DNA of 64,000 nt from Bimuria novae-zelandiae CBS 107.79. Taxonomy: Eukaryota > Ascomycota > Dothideomycetes > Pleosporales > Didymosphaeriaceae. Shown here piece after piece: positions 1 through 10,900 of the stretch. The stretch lies in NCBI GenBank assembly GCA_010015655.1, contig ML976761.1, forward strand, positions 176,649-240,648, given 5' to 3'. Position numbers and translations under genes: made by a program. Position 1 is the first letter of the stretch; each line of letters starts with the position of its first letter. Under the pieces are notes generated by a model. That model had not been told where the DNA came from. It made no database searches and saw only the letters and a list, made by a program, of their open reading frames with translations.

Positions 1-336
1 GCTAACGCTATATTAACGCAGGACAGAACTTCATGCCGATACGGCACTCACCCTATACATACCAAGGATGCGTTTTGTATCCTAACCAGCAGATCTAGAC
101 ATCACACGTTCAATCACGCAAAGGGGAATGGCAATGGAGCCTGGCGATCGAGCCTCGTCTTCGTCTCTTGCGAGACTCGAACTCAGCGACACCTAGTGGG
201 GAAAGAACCTTTTTTTTTCATTGACTCCTAACCATGCTGCTCTCATCGGAGCGGCATCCCAAGCTGTAGTCGTGGCAAGATCCGTAACCCATTAACCACG
301 TAATCACCGAACCGAAGGAAACGCCAGATCGCGCAT
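1..336. other. Downstream of eS17, no gene seen
   Basis: This is the 3' flank of the eS17 gene. A T-run lies near 210-218 on the plus strand, just beyond the stop codon region, which would be an A-run on the gene's strand. No reading frame with a recognisable product was found. Confidence 0.4.
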
Positions 337-916
337 CTAAGAGCGGGGGTTGCGGTCGCCAAAGCGGCGTGGACGCTCGGCCACCTGCTGTGCGGCGACG
401 GGGACGACGTTGACGGAGATGGAGTCGAACTGTACATTGGTGAGTCATGTGCTAATGCGCAAGGCAAGATGTAGAAACGTACGCCGAGGCTCTTGAGGAG
501 ATCCTTGGTCTCCTGGTCGACGTCCAACGAACCAGACTCGCTGTTCTGGGTGAAGTCGAGGGCAGAGATCTCGGGAACGTATTGATCCTTGCGCTCACGC
601 TCCTCTTCCTGGAGCTTGAAGGATATACCACGAACGGGTCCCCGCTGGATACGCTTCATCCTGCGCCGTGTCAGCCATTGCACCATCGCAACCCGTCACT
701 ACCAGCGGCCGCAATTCTGCCGGTAGAGGTCTTGGGGTGTCCGTACAGATGTGTGGCATATCCGGCAATCTTGTTCCTCAGGCGCTTGGAGGCAATGATC
801 GCAACCTCGTCGCAGATCCTCTTGTTGGTCTCGAAGTCAAGCGAGAGCTTGGGGTAGTACCGCTCGATGATGACCTTGGCGGACTTCTTGACGGTCTTGG
901 TTCGGACGCGACCCAT
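337..916 (-). CDS. RPS17: 40S ribosomal protein S17 (eS17)
   Basis: Small-subunit ribosomal protein of the cytosolic ribosome, in the eS17 family that sits near the head and beak of the 40S subunit. Three exons are read on the minus strand: 916-747, 660-483 and 429-337. They are separated by GT...AG introns 661-746 (86 bp) and 430-482 (53 bp). The joined frame is exact and gives 146 residues, the usual size for fungal eS17. The N-terminus begins [14 protein letters not shown], then [19 protein letters not shown] and [15 protein letters not shown]; exon 2 begins [20 protein letters not shown], and exon 3 starts [11 protein letters not shown] and ends with the basic tail [13 protein letters not shown]. 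The start is fixed by the conserved [10 protein letters not shown]. Codon use is GC-rich with no RIP-type decay, so this is an intact housekeeping gene outside the transposon island. Confidence 0.97.
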
Positions 917-1538
917 GTTGGCGGTTGACTGAGGATGTGCGGAGGGAAGAGGATGGAGGCTGTTGGGTTAGTTGTCGGTCGTTGTCGAAGAGGGAAGCGT
1001 GGGTGTCGCGAAAGTGCCGACCAAAATCGCTAAGCGAGTGTGGGTGGGCGGTCTTGGCAGTACCGCTCCGAATGAGATTACCCTTAAGCTGCTAGGGAGC
1101 GCGACCTGCCTAATTAGGTAATAGACATGGCCGTTGATTACAGTCAAATTGCTGTGGAGCTGCGAGCTAAGGTGCGCCGAGTTGCTAAAATGCTGTGGAG
1201 CGGGTGTAATTGCTGCAAAATGCTGCAAACTGCAGTAAATTGTTGTCCAGCAATTTTACCCAGTATATTCATGTACGAGTCTGGGAACCTGTGCAGTAGA
1301 GGGGCGTTCATGAGGTTTGTAGGTTGCAATCCAAGGCCGTAATGCAGTATATTTTGAAATGGTCGTTACAAGGCATCTAACTCGCTCAAACGCAGGCAAA
1401 TCCAAAAGCGCCCATAGCATCACGAATGCTAGTTACACGCTTAAAAAACAGTATACAAATTTGGGGCCAGCTCTCTCCCAACTCTCACGAATGCTCCCCT
1501 CCCAAGCATCAGTCACACCCGCCGTACCAGCGCCTTGT
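917..1538. other. eS17 upstream region / CAX downstream region
   Basis: Intergenic DNA between two genes on the minus strand. It should hold the eS17 promoter and 5' UTR, just above 916, and the 3' UTR of the CAX gene, just below 1539. A small cluster of imperfect repeats with a GCTGTGGAG or TGCTGCAAA core lies at about 1150-1250. The open frames here are short, overlap on both strands and match nothing I recognise. Confidence 0.5.
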
Positions 1539-3166
1539 CTAGAAAAACCGCTTTTCGTGTGTTGCGGTCTCGCCACCGGCTTCGGCTCCGCCAGCTTCAC
1601 CTCCACCACCATGGTGAACGGGATCAGGGTAGTAGAACGCAGCGACGGCTATGATGACATAGACGAAGATGAGCAGGCTGCCCTCGAGGTAGTTCGACTT
1701 CTTGTCACGCAGGAAAGAACCCACGACAAGCACAGCTAGAATGAGAGAGACGGAGTCGAAGACTTCGAACTGCATGTCCATGCCAATGTTGAGCCCCCAG
1801 CCGACAATCACAACAAGCGGAGTGTTGAGCAGGGCGGTCTGGACCGAAGCACCGAGAACATGTGCAAGAGCAAGGTTCATTTGACCATCCCATGCCTCGT
1901 CGATGGCGAGCAGATGTTCTGAACGGTGTTAGCATGTATACAGGATCGAATGAGACGACATGGACGTACCAGCAGCTTTCTCTACGACAGGAACAAGGAT
2001 AAGACCCATAAACGCATCACTAATGTGACGTTCCTCCACCATGTGAGGGATCTGGAGCACTAGGAAGACAGCAATCAGCGAGACGCAGGCGAGTGAGATC
2101 AAGAGGCCAATGATGCACTCGGTCAGCGTGAGCTTAGGTTTAGCCAGCTCCTTGTGGCGATCTTTGTCAATGAGCTCGTCCTGCTCATAAATCTCGTGGA
2201 ACAGGTTGTCGTGGGACTTTAGCTGGAAGAGGAGGTAGACCAAGTAGGCTACGAGGAGGATAATGGCGGTTCCGCGGGAGATCTTCAGTGCCTCAGACCC
2301 AATCTCACCGCTAGCAAGTGCGAGGTCTGTCCTTCCGTTCAGAGCGTTGTAGTAGACGCTCGGTAAGATCAAGCCCACTGAGTTGACTGTCAGCTACCTC
2401 TTCGGTGACAAAGCCTGGGCAAAACTTACTTGCAGCAACGAGCATGAGCCCACTTCCAGCCTCTGATATGGCCTCGTGAAAATGTTGTTCACCGCCTTTG
2501 AGGCCTCCAGCCACGAAGCAAAAGCCGAGGCATAGCAGCATGTTCGCTAGGATGGAACCCAAGATAGCGGCGCGAATGACTGGAACGTTGGATTCTTTGC
2601 CCGTTACAAGCAGGACCATGAACAGGACGATTTCGACGACGGAGCCGAAGGTTGTCTCTGCGACGACACCGATGACCTTGGGTAGCTTGCGGGCGAGCTC
2701 GGACCCACACAAGCCCACGGTGTTGGCGGCGGGGACCATGGCAATGAAATTGGTGATGAAGATGACCAGGTGCGAGCTGGGCGTGTCCGGAAGAGTAAAG
2801 TGCTGAGCAGCGTGTCAGTATATCCACTCTTGGCCCTTTCGTGTCACAAAATGAACGTACCAAGGCAATCGCTACGGGTACTATAGGCCACAGAATGTTG
2901 ACCCAGCTAGAGAGCATGCTGTTGCTCTTGAAGGTGATCTTCAAGAACTTCCATGGATGAAAGCCCTTCCTGCCGCTCTCGCCCTCGGGCTGGATGCCTG
3001 GTGTCACTTTGTGGCCATTGTGGTTGAAGCGCGGCAGATGCATGTGGTGTTGATGGTGGTCGTTGGTATGGGACGCGTCCGACTTGGGCTCGTGTGTGTA
3101 TTCTCGTGACGATCGCGACCGGCGGGACGACATGGTGTGGTGCTGAGGAGGGTAGGATCTCGGCAT
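1539..3166 (-). CDS. CAX-family vacuolar Ca2+/H+ exchanger
   Basis: Proton-driven calcium antiporter of the vacuolar membrane, VCX1/CAX type, which moves cytosolic Ca2+ into the vacuole. Four exons (3166-2861, 2802-2430, 2377-1970, 1918-1539) are joined by 51-58 bp GT...AG introns and keep phase throughout, giving 488 residues. The N-terminal ~75 residues are hydrophilic and His-rich (DHHQHHMHLPRF). Hydrophobic segments start at about residue 92 (WVNILWPIVPVAIAL). The first alpha-repeat signature VVAETTFGSVVEI is at about 148-160. The second contains VEKAAEHL, with acidic residues near 359 and 363, and spans intron 3, which supports that splice. An acidic loop rich in D/E/K lies between the halves (about 285-310), as is usual in this family. 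The C-terminus is Gly/Ala-rich. Either of two in-frame ATGs could start it (3166, or 3133 at MSSRRSR). No RIP signs are seen. Confidence 0.94.
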
Positions 3167-4389
3167 GATGTGGGAAGAAGGACGTCTTTAGCCCAGCGAA
3201 CAGTCTTGCGGGACTTTCAGCGAGCAGACATGGACCGTGTTTCAGGGAGCGCGCAGTGGGGACGCAACACAAAGCGCCGACGGCTGAGTGTTATTATAGA
3301 TAAAGGAATTGTTCGCGGAAGCAAGATAGGTAGATATGTGAAGGGAACGCGAGAGGGAGTTGTTGTTCGGTGTTGCTAGCGGCGTCATTCACAGCCATCT
3401 TCCAAGTTTATTGCAGGAGAGACGGCTCGTGCAGCGTGCATCGCTGCTACTTGACGCCCGCCACCATCGGGCACCGGTGAGTCGCGATTGCCTGTGCTGT
3501 TTGCAAGTCCGGCGATACTCCAGTGTCCGAGACGCAGTCAATGCACACAGTCCTCACTCGCACGCCAATTCACCGCCTACAGACACTCCCAAGGCCGAGG
3601 TCGTCGGCGCAGGCTTCGCGCCCCTTGTAGTGGCTTGTCCGCTTGGCCTGCGAAACACCAAGAACGCCAAGTTTCAAGCATTTAGAAAGGGAGTGACATC
3701 AGCGCCAGCGCCACCGCCCTAGCGCCCGAGATCCAAACCCAGGGGACTCATCGCCAAAGGATCCGGGGTCCAGATCTAGTGCACGACTCGCACGCGAAAC
3801 AACGACTGCTATTTACTTGCTGCACGCGAAACAACGACTGCTATTTACTTGCTACCCGCCGCTAGACGATGCTGATGATCGCGCTGTTTCTTCCTTGTGA
3901 AACACTATGCGTGCCCGCCTCACTCATGTCGACAATGGGCATGAATGCATAGGTAAAGAGGGATACATCTGTGTCGTGGCGCAGCAAAGTGCCGGAAAAA
4001 CTGGGGTTGTCCGGGATGAAATGGCCCGTGCCCGCCTCCTAACGTCTATCATCAACACCTACTGTTTCCATCTGGATCCATCATAACTTCTCCTTCATAT
4101 GCAAAAGCATCTAATCAGTGCCAGCTGGGTAGGAAAAGTAGGTTCCAAGCACCAATTGCCTCCTCATGCATTGCACGATGCCCAGTATGCTGATACACGG
4201 CTCGGAGCCACCACGGGAGGCTGCTTGGAGCCAATATCGAAGATGTGACTGATCGCTTTCTGTCTCAGTTGCCTACTTGCAAGCTGGCAACCGACTCACC
4301 TGTAGGTTTCTAGCATATGCCTGGATCAGTCACAAGGTTTGAACGCGGGCAAGTCTGTGAAACAGCATTGAGCTGTCCGCGCTGCGCCT
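3167..4389. other. Spacer upstream of CAX
   Basis: Contains the CAX promoter and 5' UTR. Open frames on the plus strand (for example around 3360-3722) lack recognisable domains. The only clear structure is a short tandem duplication at 3790-3853, listed separately. Confidence 0.45.
3790..3853. repeat. Perfect 2x32-bp tandem duplication
   Basis: The 32-base unit beginning GCACGCGAAACAACGACTGC is present twice head to tail (3790-3821 and 3822-3853) with no difference between copies. This is probably a recent replication-slippage event in intergenic DNA. Confidence 0.9.
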
Positions 4390-4660
4390 TCAATGGGCAT
4401 GAGCTGTCGCCTCTCGCTCGCCCACTCGGAGAGAACCGCGATCTGTGAACATCAATGGCTTGAAATGGCCAGCACTCAGTCTTACCTGGCCTGGGGCACT
4501 GCTCCTCGTTGGTCAGTTCGAGGCATCTGATTGCACTGGCTCTACCAGGAGAGGATCTGGGACTTTCATCTACCACCTGGATCCCAGGAGTTTCCTCATG
4601 TTCCAGCTGGTTGATGCGGTCCAGCGCTGCATGCTCGGTCCACAGCACATCCACAAGCGT
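4390..4660 (-). pseudogene. Possible terminal exons of an unrecognised gene
   Basis: I do not recognise this gene. On the minus strand a frame from about 4660 reads TLVDVLWTEHAALDRINQLE and continues to a good splice donor (GTAAGA at 4485). A 43-bp candidate intron (4443-4485) ends in CACAG, and a short exon then runs to TGA at 4390-4392. The frame is protein-like in composition and the splice sites are good. An in-frame TAG lies directly upstream, with only a weak candidate acceptor (ATAG), and no start was found. It could be the 3' end of a real gene, a decayed gene, or chance. Confidence 0.25.
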
Positions 4661-5073
4661 CACCTATTCCCGAACGTATGCGGCACTGTTGCATACTGTG
4701 GACGTTCCAAGGCACCTACCCGACCAGTCAGTTGCGCTTCTAGAGCCTCTCGGATGCTCAAGCCTCGACAGGACCCAGCGGACCCAAAGCTGTAACCCGT
4801 TACAGTTCGATCAAAAGCGACATTGGGACCTCCAGGACTATTACGCCGCCAGACTAGTCTTTCGAAAATTGGAGGCGTGTCCAAAGAATTTGTGCCACGC
4901 TTGGTTGGCATCGTCCAAGGGTGTGAGACTTCTAACACGAATCCGATATTAATGCACGTGGCACCGGCTGCTTCTGCATGAACATACCGGCTAATCATCG
5001 TAAAGAACGACGATTAATCGGAGCGGGTCATCAAAGCTAGTTGGTCCGAATGGCGTGTGGGGGCAGCTGGCGC
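4661..5073. other. Spacer without a supported gene
   Basis: Long overlapping open frames on both strands show no domain I recognise. This may include upstream exons of the uncertain fragment at 4390-4660. Confidence 0.35.
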
Positions 5074-5200
5074 GACGAGCGAGAAACAAGAGCAGAGAAA
5101 GGTAGTAAATGCTAACGTTCTCCTCTACCACCTCCTTCTAGTAGTGGAGGCTAGCGTTCTCTTCTATTACCTTTTTTCTGATCTTGTTTCTCGCTCGCCG
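5074..5200. mobile_element. MITE-like hairpin repeat, ~127 bp
   Basis: Both ends carry an imperfect inverted repeat of about 31 bases. The left arm has GAGCGAGAAACAAGA followed by a purine run, and the right arm has TCTTGTTTCTCGCTC preceded by the complementary pyrimidine run. The interior holds a diverged direct repeat (GCTAACGTTCTCCTCTACCA against GCTAGCGTTCTCTTCTATTA). No coding capacity is present. This fits a small non-autonomous DNA transposon, but no clear target duplication was found and the family is unknown. Confidence 0.6.
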
Positions 5201-5740
5201 TGCCGGCTGATTCCACGCGCTATTAACGACGAGAATGGCTCCTACCATGTTCCAGCAGCAACAGATGCCAGCCCAGCCCACTCTCAGCACTGCTCTTTGA
5301 GAAAATCATGCACGGATTCGACTAATGCATGCTGCTGTCAGAAGAGCATGTATGGGTGGATCATCACGCCCAAGATTCAGCACAACATACTGGAACTACC
5401 TAAGACAGGTTAGCAATCTCGCCACGGCCACCGCGGGGTGCCTTGCGAACTGTGAAGGAAATGGACGTCATGACGAGACAGAACCTGTTCGTTCATTTCT
5501 ACCTCTTGGATCTGTCGGCTGTATGAAGGGATGGGTTCAGGAGGATAGGGGATTACTTCTGTTCCCTTAGAGCTTGTCGCCGGGTGTTTGGTATCTGGCG
5601 CAAACGCGACGGTGGGCTTTGGCGGAGAGGTTATTAGGGTTGGAGGCGGCGACGGCTTCTCGGAGTCGTGGCGATGCAGGAGAATCGGGTGTGTGGGACA
5701 TACTCGCCCAGGACTGTGAAATGTGGGGAAGACAGCAACC
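5201..5740. other. Spacer at left edge of transposon island
   Basis: Ordinary-composition DNA up to about 5740, where base composition changes abruptly. Open frames at 5325-5570 and 5410-5796 are short and carry no recognisable domain. Confidence 0.4.
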
Positions 5741-7354
5741 ACTACAGTCCCTACACGGCCTAAATAGCCTACTAACGTCCCTACATAGTCTGCCAACGTC
5801 CCTAAACCTTAACCCGCCGAACAGTATCCTACCCGCTAAATATATAAAAATATCCTACTTAACGTACCTTATTATACTAACTCCTCTAACACCGCCTGCA
5901 AAGTCCTTAAAGCCTTAAAACCTAATAACACCTCCCCTAAACCTAACTATAGCTTTTCTAGCGGATACGAAAACCCTATAACTCGGAAGAAGGCTTTATA
6001 CTATTACAATTATAAACTTGCTCCCGAAGCCAACCTTATATATATACTACAATATCCTGGGAACACTCGCTGGCCCGGACAAACGAAAACGCGCCTTGGG
6101 GGTTAAATTGGTTTTGTCTCGCCCCCAATTACCGCCGCTCCGCAAGGCCCCATAGCGGCCAGGTGTTCTGGACCAACCTGCGCCTAAGCAGAGAGGACAA
6201 TCATCCAGAAGTTTGCTTCCGTCTGCATTGCCTTAGACTATGCCAACGCAGCGTTCTGCTTTAGCTTAGCTAGCTACTTATTCTATTTTTAAAACTTATT
6301 AAATAGGATAGTAGAACTATTATAATTCTTAACTTATAGCTTGCTTTAATAACTATCTCCTCTTTAGATTAGTTATTATATTAATTACGCAAAATAGGCT
6401 TCTTTACTAATAATATCTTTAATTATTTTATCGCGGACGATAAGAAGACTAGATACTAGAAGAAAGACTAGAAAATACTATAAGACTAGCCTGGAAAACA
6501 TTACTTTATAGACGCGAGTCTTAACGACAACTAGATAAGAATATTTATACTCTTAATATAATAGTAAATCTAATTAATTTACTAATAAAGATATTAGAGC
6601 TAGTACTGCGTAATAGGCAAGCGCAGAAAGAAAGTATTAATAAAATATAAAAAATAATATAAAATAAGTAGGCTATAAAGCGCTCTTAAATATATTATTA
6701 ACTATTAGACTTTAAATTTAATAGAACCTAGGAATTCCTCATTTAAAAACTTAATCCTAATAGAGTCTAGACTTTCTAAGCTTCTAGAAAAGTTAAGGAA
6801 CCATCTATACAAGAAGGCTGGTAAATAGATTAGGGTTGGGTTAGGGTTAGATTATATTACATAAGAACCTAACCCTAATCTAATCCTAAACTAACTTTTT
6901 AGCACTAGTGTAAGTGAAGATTAAATTAAGGTTAGTTTAAGGTTAGGTTATATTATATAAGATCCTAACCTTAACCTAACTCCAACTTAACCCTAACCTA
7001 ATATTTTAATATTAATATAGGACGAGGAAGTATAACTCCTTTTATAAAAGTATTAAAGGCTTAAGCGTTACTAAAACTTATTATAATAATAGATAGCTAT
7101 TATAATTAAAGTATTAACGACTCTAAGAAACCCTCTGTATACTAAACGTTAGGCCTAACCTAATATAGTTAGTATAACTTTATCCTAACCCTAATCTAAT
7201 GCTTTAAAAACTTAACCTAACTCTAACCTAATGTTTATGTGACTTTAACCTAACCCTAACCTAATATTTATATACCTTAACTTAATCCTTACCTAAGCTT
7301 AGTAACCCCTAATCTATTTACTAACCTATATACAAGTGCATACTCTAAGTTATT
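5741..7354. repeat. RIP-degraded repeat DNA with telomere-like tracts
   Basis: AT-rich, strongly TA-enriched DNA, mostly G-poor on the plus strand at 5750-6050 and 6850-7310. A GC-richer island of ~180 bp (about 6057-6240) stands out inside it. From about 6830 to 7310 there are scattered blocks resembling degenerate TTAGGG / CCCTAA repeats (such as TTAGGGTTGGGTTAGGG and CCTAACCCTAACCTAA). No protein remnant could be assigned. It is probably the remains of one or more transposons older than gypsy-1. Confidence 0.5.
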
Positions 7355-7929
7355 TGTTACGAACCCGAAGCAAGATGACGAGGGATGGGCGCTTATAAGA
7401 ACAGACGGCCAAGGAACAGGTTAATAAGTACGCTAAGGAGCTAGTCTTAGGGTCACGTGGCTACTTAGTTAATTAGTAGTACTAAGCAACTAAGCACGTA
7501 AGGTATATATATATAGGACGGGTTTCCTTTATACGCTTCTTATAGTTAACTTATATATCTTTTGTACGAGTACGTTCTCCTATATAGATTAATAGTTATC
7601 TTATTTATTATAAGATTAAATTATTTAGCCCCGTGCTAAGCATCGCATTAACTTATACTATTAAATAATTTATAAGGCACCTTATTACTTTACTACCTTA
7701 ACCTAAATTAGACTAAGCAAGAGTGCCCTATAATACTTTAACTACCCTATAGTATAATAGTAGGACCTAGCTTAATAACCTTAGCAGCCCTAGTTAATAG
7801 AGAAAGGATACTAGGAGAACTAGTTATTAAATAAGTAGCTTAGATAGCCTAGCTTTAGGAAATTATTAATAAAATAAGTAAAAAAAATAAGTAGATAGGA
7901 GGATGCAAAGTATTAACTAAAAATCCTTA

Positions 7930-10900
7930 AGCCTAAACCTTATACTAGTAAAGGACACCCAGGAACGTTCCTTACATAGATAGAACTACTTATCTATTAT
8001 AATTTAAGAAAGTTTAAAATAGAATAAGACAAGATCTTACTTACCTACATAAATATATAAGACAAGGTAGCTATATAAACTAGACTAATAATTAATAGCT
8101 TTCTTAAGCATAGCAAGCTTGAAAATTATAAATTAGACGCTACTAAGGATGCCTTTAAAGACTAAAAGTCTTTCTATAAAGCTATAAAAGAAATATTTAG
8201 TATAATTAATAAAAAATATTAGGCTAAAATATGCCTCTAACGCCTACGTTAAGAAAAATCTATAGTACTTTATACCTTAGAGTTTAAGTAAATTATAGCG
8301 GAACTTAATAAATAAGGAGAAGTCCTACTTATAATTACCTACTATAATAGGCTAAAAGAAATAGTTAAGAACAAACTAGTCTACTAGGGAAAAGCTAATA
8401 ATCTAGAAAAGCTTATAAATAATACTATTAAAGCAGACAATTGTTTATATAAACGAAAATTAGAAAAATAGTATAGCACCTAACTACTCTCTAGAAGAGA
8501 AACTAGCGCCTGACCTATAAGAAGGGATAGGGACAGAGACGTTATTATAGCTAATAAAGCCTAATAGTACAAAAAGAAAAATAGCAAAGGAAAGTAGCTA
8601 TATAAGCTAAAGAAAGGCTACTAGAGTAAAAGTAGTATCTTATAAAAAGAGCAAGAAAGGAGGTTTAAAAATAACACTTACCTTTAATATAGTAAATAAG
8701 GCTACTTTACTAAGGACTATAAAGGTTAAGAGACTAAGGTTAATACTACTAACCTCTTATAAGTGGCGATAACTACCCTTACGCTGGCTAAAGCTGACGA
8801 AGTAAATCTTATATAAAAGATTCTAAAACTAAAGGAATAAGAGGAGAAATAAAAAACCCTTTAAAAATACTAGATCTTCTAATAACTAGTAGACGACGTC
8901 TATTAGATGTATAGTAGTAAGCTACACTATCCACCCTAATACAAGGCAAAAGTGGTTATCTAAGGACCACACGCGTGGGATGCCTATTAGCTTGCTAAAA
9001 AGCTACAGGGCCTCCCTAAGCATTATCTGCACCAAGTTACGATACTAGAATAGTATAAACGCGCTAAATGATGGTAATACACGCGTAAGGGATATTAATA
9101 GTACTTTAAGGTCAAGTTAAGGCTACTTATTTCTTAAAGGACTTAGATTATTATTAACTAAAAAAGAGTTAATATAACGTATCTAATAATTACTATAAGC
9201 ACTTCCCTATATACTAGACTAAGTAATATAAGTAGAATAGTTAGCACTAATACTTTAATAATAACTATAAGTTTTACTAATAGTAGAAGTTTAAGACAGA
9301 CTAGTTCCCCGAAGGCCTGAACCCTTAAGACCTTAATACTACGATAGGGAATACATAGCCAGAAAAAGACAAGGATTATATATTAATCCTATAAAACTAG
9401 TGTCACCTATAGTACTTTGCACACCTAAGCCTATAGGAAGAAGTAGCTTTCTTTAATAGCTACCTAGGATATAGTGCGTTGGCTTAGAACAAACGCCTTA
9501 CTCTAGGTTATACTTAACATAGGTTGCTAGGAGTATATAAATCTAATAGGATTAAAGAGACCTATGCATAATATTAATAGTAATATAAGTAGTATAAAAT
9601 TAAAAAAAATCTTAAAATTAGTATAGGTTAAGAATTAGATTTAAGAGGCTATAAAGAGTTAGTTAAAGGATTTAAAAAACTAGATTATTACTAGGCAACA
9701 AGCTACACTAGTAATAGTATAATTATTATAGCTTATTAAGTAGACACTCGCCAAGCTAAGAAACGCTTAATTAAAAATATTATAATACACGGGCATCGTA
9801 TAATAGCACTTATTAACTTAGGGGTAGACACGTATCTAATTACCCCGTAAGTAGTTAAAAAATATAATATATTATATTATAATAAGAAAATACTACTATA
9901 AATGAAACTCGCGAATAGGACCTATTTATAAGGATACAGTAATAATTAGCTACACCTTAAGACGGCGCTAGTACAAGTTAATATAGAAGGTCTAGAGAGA
10001 TAACATGTTTTCACTATTACAGAGATAGGAGATATTAAAGCTATTATTAGATATAAATAGCTAGAATAGCATAATCTAGAAATAAATTAGCGTAAAAGAA
10101 TAATCTTACCCTAAAATACGCTAAAAATAGCTTAAGACGAGCCCTAGCGAAAGGGAACCCTCTAGGAACCTTAGGCAAGAAAGGAGGACTAACTATCTAT
10201 AATATAAGACATATTAGTTTGCAAGATAGATAAAATCTTAAAGTAATATTTAAGATAGCTACGCTATATATAGGTTTAGAAAGCTAAAATAGTCTTAAAT
10301 AACCTAAGTCTACTAAAAGAATATAAGAAATTTATAGACTTATTAAGGAGCACGACGAGACTGTCCTGCCTAAATATAAAAAGTAGGATTATTAGATACT
10401 ACTAATAAAAGGAGCTAAGCTAAGGCTAAAGCGCCTAAGGCCCCTTACGTATAAATAAGAAAAAGAGTTAAAAGAGCTAATATAGAAAAACCTGCACTTA
10501 GGAAAATAGTAGCCTAGTTAGAGTCCTACAGCTTTCCCTATACTCTTTATTCGTAAAAAGGATAGCAGGCTACGACTTTATGTAGATTATAAATAGCTAA
10601 ACACTGTAACTATAAAGAACTGCTACCTATTACTATTAATAATAGAGCTTATAGATTAACTCCAAGAAGCTAAATAGTTTATAAAATTTAATATTTAAGA
10701 TAGATTCTATAGGATTTAAATTATAAAGAGTTATAAGTAGAAAATGGCTTTCTGCACGCGATATAGCCTCTTTAAGTATATAGTTATACTAATAAGACTA
10801 ATAAACGCCTTAGCAACCTTCTAGGAACTAATAAATTAAGTACTATATAAATACTTAGATATATTCTACATGGCATACCTTAATAATATACTAGTGTATT

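Noticed and set aside
218..928. Several overlapping open frames on both strands
   Set aside because: They are shadows of, or run through the introns of, the eS17 gene, whose spliced product is complete.
6830..7310. A chromosome end (true telomere)
   Set aside because: The repeats are degenerate, occur in both orientations and are flanked by kilobases of other DNA on both sides.
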